Assembly (NCBI GenBank): GCA_027186245.1
Contig: CP114484.1
Location: 10,116,001 to 10,180,000 of the forward strand
Length of the DNA: 64,000 nt
Source: Coriaria nepalensis
Taxonomy: Eukaryota > Streptophyta > Magnoliopsida > Cucurbitales > Coriariaceae
Direction of reading: 5' to 3'
Shown: one piece after another, positions 53,158-64,000 of the stretch
Numbering within the stretch: position 1 is the first letter of the stretch
Layout: the number at the start of each line of letters is the position of its first letter
Notes under the pieces: model-generated
Told to the model about the DNA's origin: nothing
The model's database searches: none
What the model saw: the letters and a program-made list of their open reading frames with translations, nothing else
Translations under genes and position numbers: made by a program

Positions 53158-54733
53158 TTAAACTTGAGCATTGCCGTTGCTGCTTTCGAGTTCCTGCAAG
53201 TTTGTGTTCGACTTCCGTGTCGACCACCTCCATTTTAGAACCAAGATCCAAGTAAATACTTCCAAAATTACAGCAATACCCGCCAAGGCAATTATTACGC
53301 CGGTGTAAATGATCCTCCATTCCTTTGCAGACTCCAAAATATCCAACCCTTTGAATATATTAATGATCCCAAGTATTATAGTGCTGTAACCGAAAGCAAA
53401 GTGAAATATGTTCCAATAGATCCTCAGCTTGTGCTCTTTAATGACTCTTGAATATCAATTCCTGAAGATTTATGACCGAGCCATAATCCTGTTCCCCAAC
53501 CAATGATCCCGATTAGATAGGCCGAGCAATGACAGCTCACGTGTAGATAAAACCATGTAGGATGTGTAGGTGTAGTATTATGCGGAGAATGTTAATTATG
53601 AAGAAAGCAAGAGACTACGGCCACTATTTATAGGAAGATACAAGGCTTCCTTATTCTACAACAACTCTTAAAACAGATCTTCAATTAAAACCGAATAAAA
53701 TAACTATTTTTGAGTTTTAAAATTAGAGCAAATCTATTTTTGAGAAGATTTCAATAATGTCTTAGCAAGGCAGCATGCATGCACGTGTAGGTGACAAACA
53801 TAACCTAATACATACGTACGTACGTGAAAGAAACACATCTTTATTCATTAAACTTTGAAGATACAAACAATTAGAGTGAAGAATCACATACAATATGATA
53901 CAAATAAAATTTACACCTTTGCAGACTCAAAAACACTTAAATAGAGTGTTGTATTCCAGTAGATCCTTGAAAAACACGGATATCTCACCGGGAAAAGGGT
54001 TGACCAGCAGATTGTAGAAAAGGGAACATCATTGAGCAAGTTTGTAACCCAGATTTTGGAGACACAGAGAGAGAGAGGGAGAGTGAGAGAGAGGGAGACA
54101 GAGAGAGGGAGAGTGAGAGTGAGACAGAGATAGAGAGAGACAGAGATGGATAGAGGGGGATGGAGAGAGAGAGAGAGATAGAGAAAGAGAGAGAGGGGGA
54201 AAGAGACAGGGAGAGAGTGAGAGAGAGCGAAATGGTTAGCGGTGTTTGTATGTTGATGTGGCTGTCCTCGGCGGCAACGGCTGTTTTGACGACGGCGGCC
54301 TGTAGAATAAACGTGAAAAAAAACGAAGGGAAAAAAAAAAAGATATGGGAAAAAATATAAATAAAGAAAAGTCTAAAGGTTTTTTATAATTTTACGAGTT
54401 ACTTACTGTTTTCCAATTAGCAGATAGATTTGTGCTTCCCCACGAGGTACCGATCTTTCCAGATAGAAAATCAAAAATCTCAAAAAACTGAACCTTAGGT
54501 CCATGCGGACTTATCGCCCATGTTATCCAACGGCTACTATCGATGTCGACTCTTTGGTATGCCATGTCGACGGTGGAGGACATTGGATTGTAGTTCCAAG
54601 AGATTGAGGAAGTAGTTTTCTTGTTGGAGAAGTGATAGTCTGACCATGGTTGAGTGGTAGTTGTTGTTGCTGGAAAAAGTGAAGCAAGAAAAAGATTGAA
54701 GAAAATCATTAAGGAGATTAGTGATCGAGCCAT
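53158..54733 (-). pseudogene. Broken cytochrome b561/DOMON-domain gene
   Basis: Two separated minus-strand pieces of one family. At 54733-54407 there is a signal peptide (MARSLISLMIFFNLFLA) and a partial DOMON domain (VDIDSSRWITWAISPHGP) ending at a good GTAAGT donor. At about 53580-53158 there is a cytochrome b561 part: [20 protein letters not shown] with [10 protein letters not shown], then a frame break, then RIYWNIFHFAFGYSTIILGI and a last helix with a basic tail. About 30 residues of the usual domain, including a helix and conserved residues, are missing at the break near 53452. A second, weaker copy of the RIYWN...ESAK segment lies near 53920-53985. GA-rich repeat separates the pieces. 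Such proteins normally carry electrons across the plasma membrane using ascorbate. This copy looks dead. Confidence 0.65.
54061..54232. repeat. GA-rich compound microsatellite
   Basis: About 170 bases made of GAGA, GAGACAGA and GGGAGAGTGAGA units, interrupting the broken cytochrome b561/DOMON gene. Confidence 0.9.
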
Positions 54734-55225
54734 GTTTGAAGAGAGGAGAAGAGAAGAGGAAGAGAAGAGATGTCGTAGGGGGGGGTGAGATTTTTTATGA
54801 AAAAAGCATGAGAAGAGGATTGAGGCCATTATTTAGTTTAAAACCAACCATAAAATCAAAATCATGATTAGATTTGGTATTAGCAAGGCTACATGCATGC
54901 ATGTATGTATATATATATATATATACGATTTTGATTGAATTGGAATGTAGATCAATTGGACTTCTTTTTACCAGTCTCGAATCCCGTGTGATACGCGAAG
55001 GTATCCCATTGCAAATTGCCCTTTTAACATTTGTTCTTGCTTTATTGCATCGTTCAAATGTTATGTAAATGAGAGAAGAGACACGATTGATGGTCATCTT
55101 CACGTTAATTCATCATACAAATATATAAGTAAACAAATTCTCATGATTTGTTACCAAATATTAATTGTAGTAATTGTAAACTAGCTAGCTACCCAGTGTA
55201 TAAACTAATATAATTAAATATAAAG

Positions 55226-55513
55226 CGATGAAAATTTGTTATCTTATTTTAAAACAATGATCGAGTGATTCATATAATTTACAAAGAAAGTTTTAAGAGG
55301 GATGAGAAATTAAAAATTTGATTATAAATTTATAAAGTAAATAAAAAAGATAAGGAAATTAAAATTTTAATTATTAAATTTAAGAGAGACGAGAAGATTA
55401 AAGAAAAAATTGATAGAAACTGATGAAAATTTGTCATAGTAACGATAAAGTGATTCGTATAATTTGTCAGCTCTCTCAAAACCGAGATAAGAAGTTAAAG
55501 TTTGATTATTCAA
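55226..55513. repeat. Spaced direct repeat, about 95 bp
   Basis: GATGAAAATTTGT, GTGATTC.TATAATTT and GTTTGATTAT-like words recur in the same order about 196 bases apart (55226-55325 and 55422-55513). Confidence 0.5.
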
Positions 55514-57113
55514 TTTAGCAATCACCAAGAATCATTAGTCTTAACTAAAAAATGCATCAAACTAAACAGATCACCAGCTCCAAAATCTGATGAACGAAAT
55601 GGAATAATAATCAAAATTAAACATAGCATAATCTCTCTGCAACAAACTCAAAAACAAAAACCAAGAAGGAATGCAGAAAAAACCAACAAAGCCAAGAACT
55701 AACAGAAAAATCCAACGAATGCAGGATGTAGAAAAAACCCAACAAACAAAACCTAGATTCATAGATTCAGAACAAAATCCAGCCAATGAAGGTTAATGGT
55801 TACAGAAACATTGCAGGAAAAAAAAAAGCATTTTTAGGGATGATGAAGAACACAGAACCGAGAATGTAGGATGATGAACAAAATGAAGATTCATGGATTC
55901 AAAGCATTTTGGAGGTTGAGAAATTCACATGTACCTGTTCGATGGTGGATTGGAAGCTCTTCTGCAGTTCCTCTATCACAGAAACTGGAGCATGAAGGAG
56001 AGAGGCAGTAAGAGAACTAGAGCAAATGGAAAGTGAAATGAATGATACTCTGGAACGAAAGGGCAACAATCATAATTTTTCTTGGTGACGACAATCTCCG
56101 TATTTTTTTGTGTCAAGAAGAAATGAGAGATTTTGAAGAATTGATAAATCTCCGCATTTCGATCCCCTACCCATGTAATCATTTTGAGGAAAAAGAATGC
56201 TCATTGAACCGGTTGAAGAATCAAAATGTGGGCCCTATTAATTCCGCATAGCATTCCAAAAGAAACCAAACAATGGCAATGGAAAACACATTCCATTCCC
56301 CATTCCGAAGAAACCAAACCAAACGAGCCATTAAACTCTTCCTTTTTAACTTTAAAATTATAAAAAAATTAATTAATTCTATAAAAATTTCAAATTAAAA
56401 TAAAATAGAATTTATGATAAATTTATTTCTTTATAAGTATTCTTTATAATATTATTAACTTATTCTTAGTTATTATATTTTCTAAACTTTGAACAATTTG
56501 CTTAAATAAACTTCGCTATATTTATTGAAATTAACGAATTTTTATAATTTGAAAGTTGTAATTGAATCATAAATCTTGAGCACTTATTTTAATAACTATT
56601 ATATTTTTGTATGTAATTATTATACATTTTATTTAAGACTTCAAATCTAATTTAATTCTTATCACATGAATCTCTATGAATCTTCAGAACCAACTTCATG
56701 TACATATGATAATTTTCATCTTTAGATTGCAAGTGAGGTAAAAATATCTTCACATTTTTGTTATTTCTTATAAATAATAGGGAACATACCATTTCACTAG
56801 ATGCCTTGTATGATAATTGTAAACCGAATTCATTGTGATCTATATCAAAAGAATTGTAGGCAACTTCCAAAAGATGATTATACATGACATTAGATTTAAT
56901 CGAAGCTCCAATTGTTCAACATGTACTATTTTCATGCCAATATAACGACTTCCCTTTCTCGTTCCATTCACTATCTAAACATAAGATTATGAAAAAGTTT
57001 TTCATTTTTGTAGAAGGAAAAATATAAAAGAAATCAATATACTATAAAGTATATCAAGCAATCAGGTTTAGATGACATACTTGAAAGATTATGTCCAAAT
57101 TTCCCAATTTATC

Positions 57114-57234
57114 GATGTCCACTCATTACAGAGATATCGAGAAATCCAGAATTGAGGACAGCTTTGTCCATTTTATTCGATTTTTTGATATCTACTCATT
57201 ACAAAGATATTAAGAAATCGAGAATTGAGGACAA
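57114..57234. repeat. Two-copy tandem duplication, 74-bp period
   Basis: The phrase with ACTCATTACA.AGATAT and GAGAATTGAGGACA-like endings occurs at 57114-57160 and again at 57188-57234 with about seven differences over 47 bases. Confidence 0.75.
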
Positions 57235-57871
57235 AAGTCTAAAAAAGTATAAAAACTTGAAACTTACTTAAATGTGTATTTATCTCCAAACTATTAACTT
57301 TCGATTAAGAAGCTTATAAACAGATTTAATCAATATTTAAGGCCAGTCGGAATGCAAAAGGATGAAAAACTGATGAAAAAAAAAAGGACCTCAAATGAAC
57401 AATTAGTAGTTCTGATAATGCAATAAGACAATGTAGTTACAGTTACAGTTCATGAGTACATACATTATAACAACTTGCATCTAAAATTAGAAATTTAATT
57501 TCTAAAGAAATGAAACAAAAACTTCATTGACCACCCTAAAAACATAGAATCGAAACTACCGACGCAAGAGAATCGATCTCCGATCTTAAATCTTGATCAT
57601 AATACCAAATGTATTCACTCCTCTACTTAAATCTAATACTATCTATCTATCTATATATATATATATTAGATTTTGCTTTAACAACAGTAACTATATAGAG
57701 AGAGAGAGTGAACATATATATATACCATTATTAACATCATTTATAAGAACCAGCATGACATATGGTATAAATATAATTTTAAACCATATGAAAATGAGCA
57801 CACCTTGACCTTGTTATAAGTCAGCTAGAAATTAATAAAATTCGACCCAATTTTTGAAGCTTATCACGATC

Positions 57872-59386
57872 TTAGGGCACTGATGGGAAATTGTGATGGG
57901 AGGTGAAAGATGACGTTTGGGCCAGCTGTGAAGAAAGCAAGTTATCTAACACTTTCCAATCAATAAACTGACCACTACCACTGGTGTTAATGCTTGTGAT
58001 CTTCTCCTCATTAACATCTTCCACCACGTTGTTAATGCTTGTATGAAGCAAATTTCCAGCTTCTTCATGTAAAATATGTCCCCTAAAACTTGTCGAAAGG
58101 TTGCTAGGGCTGTCCAGATTTGGAAGTTCAATGAGTTGATTGTCTAGTGAAGACATGATAATAGTAGTGTTGTTGTCAGAGCTATGATCATGACCAAAAT
58201 TAGGGTGTTGGAAACTTGAACTAGTTTGATCAGTAGTACTATTGACCATGTGGGTTGAGCTCATTATATCTGAAAATGAAGGAGACCTAATGTTATTGTA
58301 ATTATGATGAATTTCTCTGGCATGGTAATGTGCATGATGCCAGGCCTCATATCCTTGGTTGTGATTTGGAGTTGGCTTTTTGAATGCCCGACAAACTACC
58401 CATCCTTCTTCCTGCACTAAGTATTTTACCATAAGTAATCCAAAAAATGTTTGGGACAAAGAGAAAAAAAAAAAAAACGTAATTGACCTCTTGACCCATG
58501 TTGACAAGTATGAATAGTACTTATGTAGTAATGTAGAAGTAGAACTTGCCTGAGGGGGTCCATTTTCAGATGTTTGGAGACGATATTCATGCATGATCCA
58601 GTCAGTTTTGCAACCATTAGGAGCGCGTCCTTTGTAAAAGACGAGGGTCTTCCTCATACCTATAATTATGTTTTTCGACAGCACGGCCTTGTCTCTTCCG
58701 GTTGCTTTCCAGAACCCAGCAGCTGTTGCTCTATTAGTCCTTGTTCCAGTAGGGTACTTCTTGTCTTTGTGACTGAAGAAGTACCACTCATTTTGTTCAT
58801 CATAACCTAGGTTGCAACTTGCTGTACCAAAACAATTTCATGTAATTATTATCGTTAATTCATTTTAATTATGATCTAAGCTTATATTGGGTTCACGTGA
58901 GATAAATTTGAAACAGTATGTGCACTAAATCAAAAGGCTATGGGAAATAATTACAGCCTATATGATTAGACATAATAAATCAAGTGAACAAGAAATAAAG
59001 AAATGAAATTTTTTTTGGTGGGAGTAAATTAATTTTAAGAATTGTCTATCAGTTAAATAAAAATTAATTATATATAATTAATTTAAATAAAAAAAATATA
59101 TAATTATATATAAGAAATTATGCACCAAAGGAAAAGACCACCCTAACTATATCAACAAATTTTTTTTTTTTTTTGGGTATTGTCAAAGTAATTAGATTCA
59201 TTAATGTCTTATGTACGTTTAATTACCTTGGATGTCCCACGGTTCCATTCTGTAAAGATCGATTTCAACAATAACATCGAGGTCAATCTTTTGAGCGTTA
59301 ATCTTTCGGTTAAGGTAGTACCCGACGAGTTCTTCCTCAGTCGGATGAAATCTGAAGCCTGGGGGGACACAAGATTCCATTTCCAT
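57872..59386 (-). CDS. NAC transcription factor, VND7-like
   Basis: A NAC-domain transcription factor of the VASCULAR-RELATED NAC-DOMAIN group that switches on xylem vessel differentiation. Exons are 59386-59227, 58821-58550 and 58411-57872, giving 323 residues, close to VND7 (about 324). The NAC domain covers about residues 9-165: [83 protein letters not shown] and [16 protein letters not shown]. The last pieces (AVLSK, CRAFKKP, and [10 protein letters not shown] in the tail) point to VND7 rather than VND1-6. The second intron has a GC donor (CAG|GCAAGT). Cys124 stands where I expect Arg before KTDW, in the DNA-binding part. The start may instead be the Met two codons later (59380). Confidence 0.88.
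58412..58549 (-). other. GC-AG intron of the NAC gene
   Basis: Between exon 2 and exon 3 the donor reads CAG|GCAAGT and the acceptor TGCAG|GAA. Joining there keeps the frame and restores the highly conserved QEEGWVVCR segment. No GT donor nearby does so. Confidence 0.85.
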
Positions 59387-60456
59387 TGATAATTCACACC
59401 TGATCATCGATCGTAGAGTGAAAACAAAAAACCATGAGTAACCAGATAATGAGATCCATTCTATAAATTAGATGTTAATCAAATTGATCAGCTTGAGTAA
59501 TGAAGTTAATTATAGTCTTAAGTAAGAAGTGGGTACTAATGGAGATGATCATAATGATGACGTGAATTTGAACATAATTAGATGATAGATACATAGTAGA
59601 TAGATATAGAAGTAGCTAAGATGGTCCTGCATGCCTGCGTGCGGGTTTTAGTTATAATAAAAAGAAGCAATGATTTTCTGATGTTATTGGCAGACAACTA
59701 TGTGTATAGTTGGGAACCACCGAAACCAAACATTGGTTTAATTTGAACCAGATTCATTATATAAGCACGAGAGGTTTTTGTTTTTGTTTTTTTTTCAAAA
59801 TAACATGCCTTTTGTTGCATGAACTATCTTTTTTTTTTTGTGTTAGCAAAGTGTATTGAACAGAAAAGGGAGTGGCCGAAAAGCTTGACTTTTGCTGTCA
59901 CATTTCTTTGAGTGCAGTGCACTCCGGCCAACTCGATGGCGATAGGGGTATAATATTGGCCAATGGCTATAGAAATTATAATATGTCATGTGTCATCCAT
60001 CACCCACCATGCAGTTTACTCAACAACGCGGAATTAACTCAATTAATCCTCATTAATGCTCAGTTTTCTATCATTAATATAGTAAAGTTAAACAACATTA
60101 ATGAAGCTTACTTACATGATTCTATCTAAGAAATAGATCGTAGTATTCTTATACAAATTTGCATGTTTTAAATCAGGAAAAAACAGAAATAAAAGTAAGA
60201 GTTAATAGTATCATGTCATCTTCTTACGTATTTAAACTACGATCTACAATACTAATCATGGATAATCTTAAATTAAGCACAGATTTCTTCCCTATACATC
60301 TAACACTTGATGAAAACTATATATCTACTATCATCATAAGAAACTAGATTAACGATCGAGAGGAGGAAATGCATTTCAGAAAAGATTAGAAAGAAAAAAA
60401 AATGTCATGAACCAATGACTAATATATCAAATGAAACCTCTCTCTCCCTCGCTCTT

Positions 60457-60491
<35 letters not shown>

Positions 60492-60939
60492 GTTTAGAGG
60501 ATTGTTGATAAAATACAACACTACAAATGCACAACAACCAAACCATCACACCATTAATACTTACAGAGAAATTTGATTGCCGCGCGCCCCCGTGGTCGAT
60601 CAATCTACCTTGAGCTTGCCTCACACACAGAGAGGGATAGAGAGAGAGAGAGAGAGCGGAAGAGGGAGAGAAGATATTGGTGTGCTGTAAATGGGTGAAT
60701 GGTACTTGTATAAAAAGAGAGAGAGCTTTTCTTTTAATAAATGCTAAAAAGGGTTTGTATCGTGAGACAAACGAAGAAGGTGAAGTAGAATATTGGATTA
60801 ATGAAGGACCTAGCTAGCCTTAAACTTATATATATATATATATATATATATGATATGAATGGGGTATTAATATATAAGCAATGAACAGAAGGGCAAAGAG
60901 AGAGAGGTAGAAGAGGAAGAGATTATTATTTGATTGCGC

Positions 60940-61014
60940 GTGGGGGGTGGCAGATGGAATGAAAGGTAATTTGTTTGGACGGCGTGACATCTCAGTTTTC
61001 ACGCCACCCCCCAC
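60940..61014. repeat. 12-bp perfect inverted repeat, GTGGGGGGTGGC
   Basis: GTGGGGGGTGGC at 60940-60951 is the exact reverse complement of GCCACCCCCCAC at 61003-61014. Confidence 0.85.
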
Positions 61015-61772
61015 CCCCATCTAGCTCCAACCGCTATTTTTATTCCTCCAAACGCTGTTCAGTTTCCAATACCTGTTTTCTTTCATTATCAGTCCAAAAC
61101 CTTAATTAAACTAAACCTTAAAGTTTATTATTACATGACTCTTGCTGGTGTGCCGCCCTTTTCCATTTGGCACAAATCTTTGCCTGCCACGTGTGTTCCA
61201 TGTCAGTCTTCCAACCTGTCCTTTTCACATTGCTAATCATTTGTGAGATGTCATGTTAACTTCCGGTGGAACTTACACTGTTTCCCTCACTGCCCACACC
61301 CATTTGAGTCGTATATGACTGACTTGCTAGCTAATTGCACTTGGCCATAAACAAGCCTTCTTTTCTCCTTTTTCGGATTTCATCACAAAGATCCCGGTAA
61401 ATCTCACATAAACTTGAACATTGACCACCCGGACACCCAACCAATCAACTAAGTCCTTCTGTTTTCAATCTCTGAAATTTCGTATAAATTTTCTATTGAA
61501 AAAAAAAAACTTAAAATTTTCTTCCTCTTTCTAGCTAGTCTCTATCATCTTAATGAAAACACTTTCTTTTTCGGCTAAGCATGTTTAAAATTAGTACTAC
61601 TTATTGGATGCCCAGAAAAAGAGCCCAGCTCTCTCATTCTATAGTGAGTTCTAAGCAAAGTTATTATACATACAAGTTAAAATCAACCGTTAAATATTGC
61701 AACGTCAACATTCAGTTGGTACAGACGTATATATTAATGTATCTTTTTTCACTAGCTACATTGATCAGGACC

Positions 61773-61776
<4 letters not shown>

Positions 61777-61814
<38 letters not shown>

Positions 61815-61833
61815 CTTAGAACGATACAGATTT

Positions 61834-61869
<36 letters not shown>
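61777..61869. repeat. Paired (TA)n microsatellites
   Basis: Two TA runs of about 34 and 33 bases separated by 26 bases. Confidence 0.95.
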
Positions 61870-61872
<3 letters not shown>

Positions 61873-64000
61873 ATAGAGACCAGACCACTTAAAAAAAATC
61901 AAAAAGAGGAAAGAATGAAGAAAATCTTATGAACATGCACGCCAAGGATTCTATGAAAAAGCCATCTTGACTTGAAGATGTATATGAATAGGAACGTATA
62001 TGGTTTTGTTATAATTATATAAATGCCATGCTTTACAACCTTTCCCTTTTTTTTTTTTTTTTTTTTTTTAATAATTAATTTACACATATTAGAAAATAGC
62101 ATGTTATGCTCTATATATAAATACAAATCGGTATTGGTAATTAATTTGATATATTCAAATAAAAAATATATTTTTATTTTTATTTTTTTTTAATGTAATC
62201 TAGTTATGATATCAATTGTCATAATTACTAATTAATACAATCTGTAAGTAGTAAAATCATTGTTTATATTTCACTATGAAAAATAGTACTTGTAGTGATA
62301 ATATCTTGCCCACGATGACATGCACTATTTGTTGTTTCCATTATTATGAAAAAAAAATGAATGAATGAATGGAAGATGACAAGATTGTTGTTACAACAAA
62401 GTGGGAGGATGAGAACTAGTCTGATATATCAATGGATCCTCCCGTTACGGATCACTATTGCCGTTTATCCATGTCAAACTTAAAAGAGATATGATTAAGT
62501 CCGTGATTAATTTGTCTATTTTTATTATTTAAAATACATTTAATTAATCTAAAACCCAATTATAATTTATTTATATTCATGATCTTGATCTTGCACGTGA
62601 GAAAAGTAACAATTATCTGCTTAAAAGTTATATACTTAGAGACCAACAAAAACATCTTATCAATATATTGATATTACCTTAAACAAAAAAATACCAACAA
62701 AACTCTGTCCTAATTAATGAATAAGAATTGTTTATACTAGAAGATACCCAAAAAAAAAGACCAAGGGATGGGTCCCATCTCATGCACAAGGTAAAATGAA
62801 TCATGAACCCAATCTGATCAAATCAATTTGATGCGATCTACCGACTTTGTTATTAAATTTCTGCAAGTAGCTAGTAGTGATCAGAAACTACATATAATTC
62901 AACGTTTTGAGAGTCTACTAATCATTAAGACCTGTCTCACATATTCATATAAAGAGATCTCATTGGCTACATGTAACACTTAATTACTTTGATAAGAGGT
63001 GGGTTAATCATAATCTGATCCAATTAGGATGCATAATTAAATAAATGGTGACGAGACAAATAAGCAATTATATGTAGACGCAATACTGATTAAGAGAAAG
63101 AAGACAAAGAAGCCATACTGAATTGACACAAAATCTCTAGCAGTAATGAATAGAAACTGTAAAATGTGGGGTGGCGTGCCAGAAAGAGTTTTTCTTCTTT
63201 TACAATCACTGTTATTTATAGGATCTTGTGGTGCTGTGGATTGGATTCTGCTGTTAAACTCAGCCATGAAAGTGACTCTTTTTTATCTCTAGACTTTACT
63301 TGCAAAAGAACAAGAAGACCCATAGCCAACCTGTAGACGTACGTAATTCACCAGCCATGATTGTGATTTGATAAACTCTTACTACATCAGATGCATATAA
63401 TTTATGCAACATCATGTGTTATGTGATTCTCGGACAATATATCACAGTTGATTGATAGAATAAATTTTTAAAATGCTTATAAACAATTTTTAATTTTTAC
63501 CAGATTGATTGACATGCGACCGTATCAAGATCTTGATCGTGGGTTTATTCGGTTTGGTTTAAGAGAAAAAAATATTTTAATTAATTATAAAGTTGAATCA
63601 TATGTAAAGATTTCATATATATATATATATATATATATAGTAAGAGTGCTACTAAATGATCAAGCAACGTGAAAATGCTGTACTAATGCAACTATTAGTA
63701 ATGAAGTAGGAATCGAATAGAGACACCATTTTACACTTTTTTTTTTAATAATTAAAACCATCATGATAATCGATCATTCATTCATTCATGGACGATTGCT
63801 CCATAAATATATAAGGATTGTTCTTGAAAATTGTATCCCCATAAAACATATAAACGTTTACTACTCAAAAACCATGTTATTATTGAGAGAGACATAATGA
63901 TTTCTAAATTAGATATCAATAAATATAGGCAGTGTTTTCTCAATGGAGCTTTCACTTTTGATACGTATGAGTTATTAAGGCTAATTATTAGCTACATTAC

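Larger units (their letters stand above)
54734..57871. other. Long intergenic region with local duplications
   Basis: No gene recognised. A direct repeat of about 95 bases occurs at 55226-55325 and 55422-55513. A TTTGGTTTCTT-rich segment at about 56265-56330 resembles a transposon end, reading GGCTCGTTTGGTTTGG from the right, but no partner end was found. A 74-bp period duplication lies at 57114-57234. Confidence 0.5.
59387..64000. other. Intergenic, upstream of the VND7-like gene
   Basis: 4.6 kb without a recognised gene. It contains microsatellites (CT at 60458-60480, AT at 60830-60850, TA at 61777-61810 and 61837-61869, AT at 63618-63640) and poly-T at 62048-62070. A short perfect inverted repeat sits at 60940/61003. 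A 76-codon minus frame at 63267-63037 resembles nothing known. Confidence 0.5.

Noticed and set aside
55571..55786. 71-codon minus-strand hydrophobic frame
   Set aside because: Made from poorly structured A-rich repeats on the plus strand; no family resemblance.
63037..63267. 76-codon minus-strand frame with a hydrophobic end
   Set aside because: No recognisable family, no splice context; kept only as a note in the intergenic entry.

Overview
This window is nuclear DNA from a flowering plant, most likely a eudicot. The evidence is AT-rich intergenic DNA, GT-AG introns, plant-only gene families (NAC factor, CDPK, FAR1-related protein, chloroplast ribosomal protein), a Ty3 chromovirus and a decayed hAT element. 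I cannot name the species. Exon models were built by hand from reading frame, splice consensus and remembered family sequences. Each exon set closes in frame.

Layout. 1-1337 (-): 5' part of an alpha-1,4-fucosyltransferase gene (FUT13 type) that runs off the left edge. 1840-4560 (-): a decayed plant-conserved gene of unknown function. 4582-8347: an old hAT transposon that appears to have landed in the 5' region of that gene. 8932-9676 (-): a short FAR1-related gene. 11150-12330: a degenerate tandem repeat of about 200 bp period. 12772-14566 (+): a PDIL5-2 type protein disulfide isomerase. 15532-16155 (-): a small DUF688-like gene. 18059-34270 (-): the complete exocyst gene SEC5, 21 coding exons, whose intron 13 holds a 5.4-kb Ty3 retrotransposon with identical-looking LTRs and an unbroken polyprotein. 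34848-36570 (-): a nuclear-looking protein of unknown function. 38299-44313 (-): ABCG25, the abscisic acid exporter. 48009-50921 (+): a CPK4/11/12-type calcium-dependent kinase, divergent from ABCG25. 51292-52708 (+): chloroplast ribosomal protein bL21. 53158-54829 (-): broken pieces of a cytochrome b561/DOMON gene. 57872-59386 (-): a VND7-like NAC factor. 59387-64000: no gene recognised.

The genes are ordinary single-copy plant loci and do not form a pathway cluster. ABCG25 and the CPK4/11/12-type kinase are both linked to abscisic acid in Arabidopsis, and an ABRE-like site lies upstream of ABCG25; this may be chance.

The most notable observations are the young retrotransposon in SEC5, its non-consensus integrase residues at a catalytic and a zinc-binding position, the reading frame that runs through its polypurine tract into the LTR, an exon-derived fragment in the same SEC5 intron, the disrupted gene plus hAT insertion at the left, a CTHC active site in the PDI, and a GC-AG intron in the NAC gene. 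I found no clearly new biological system.
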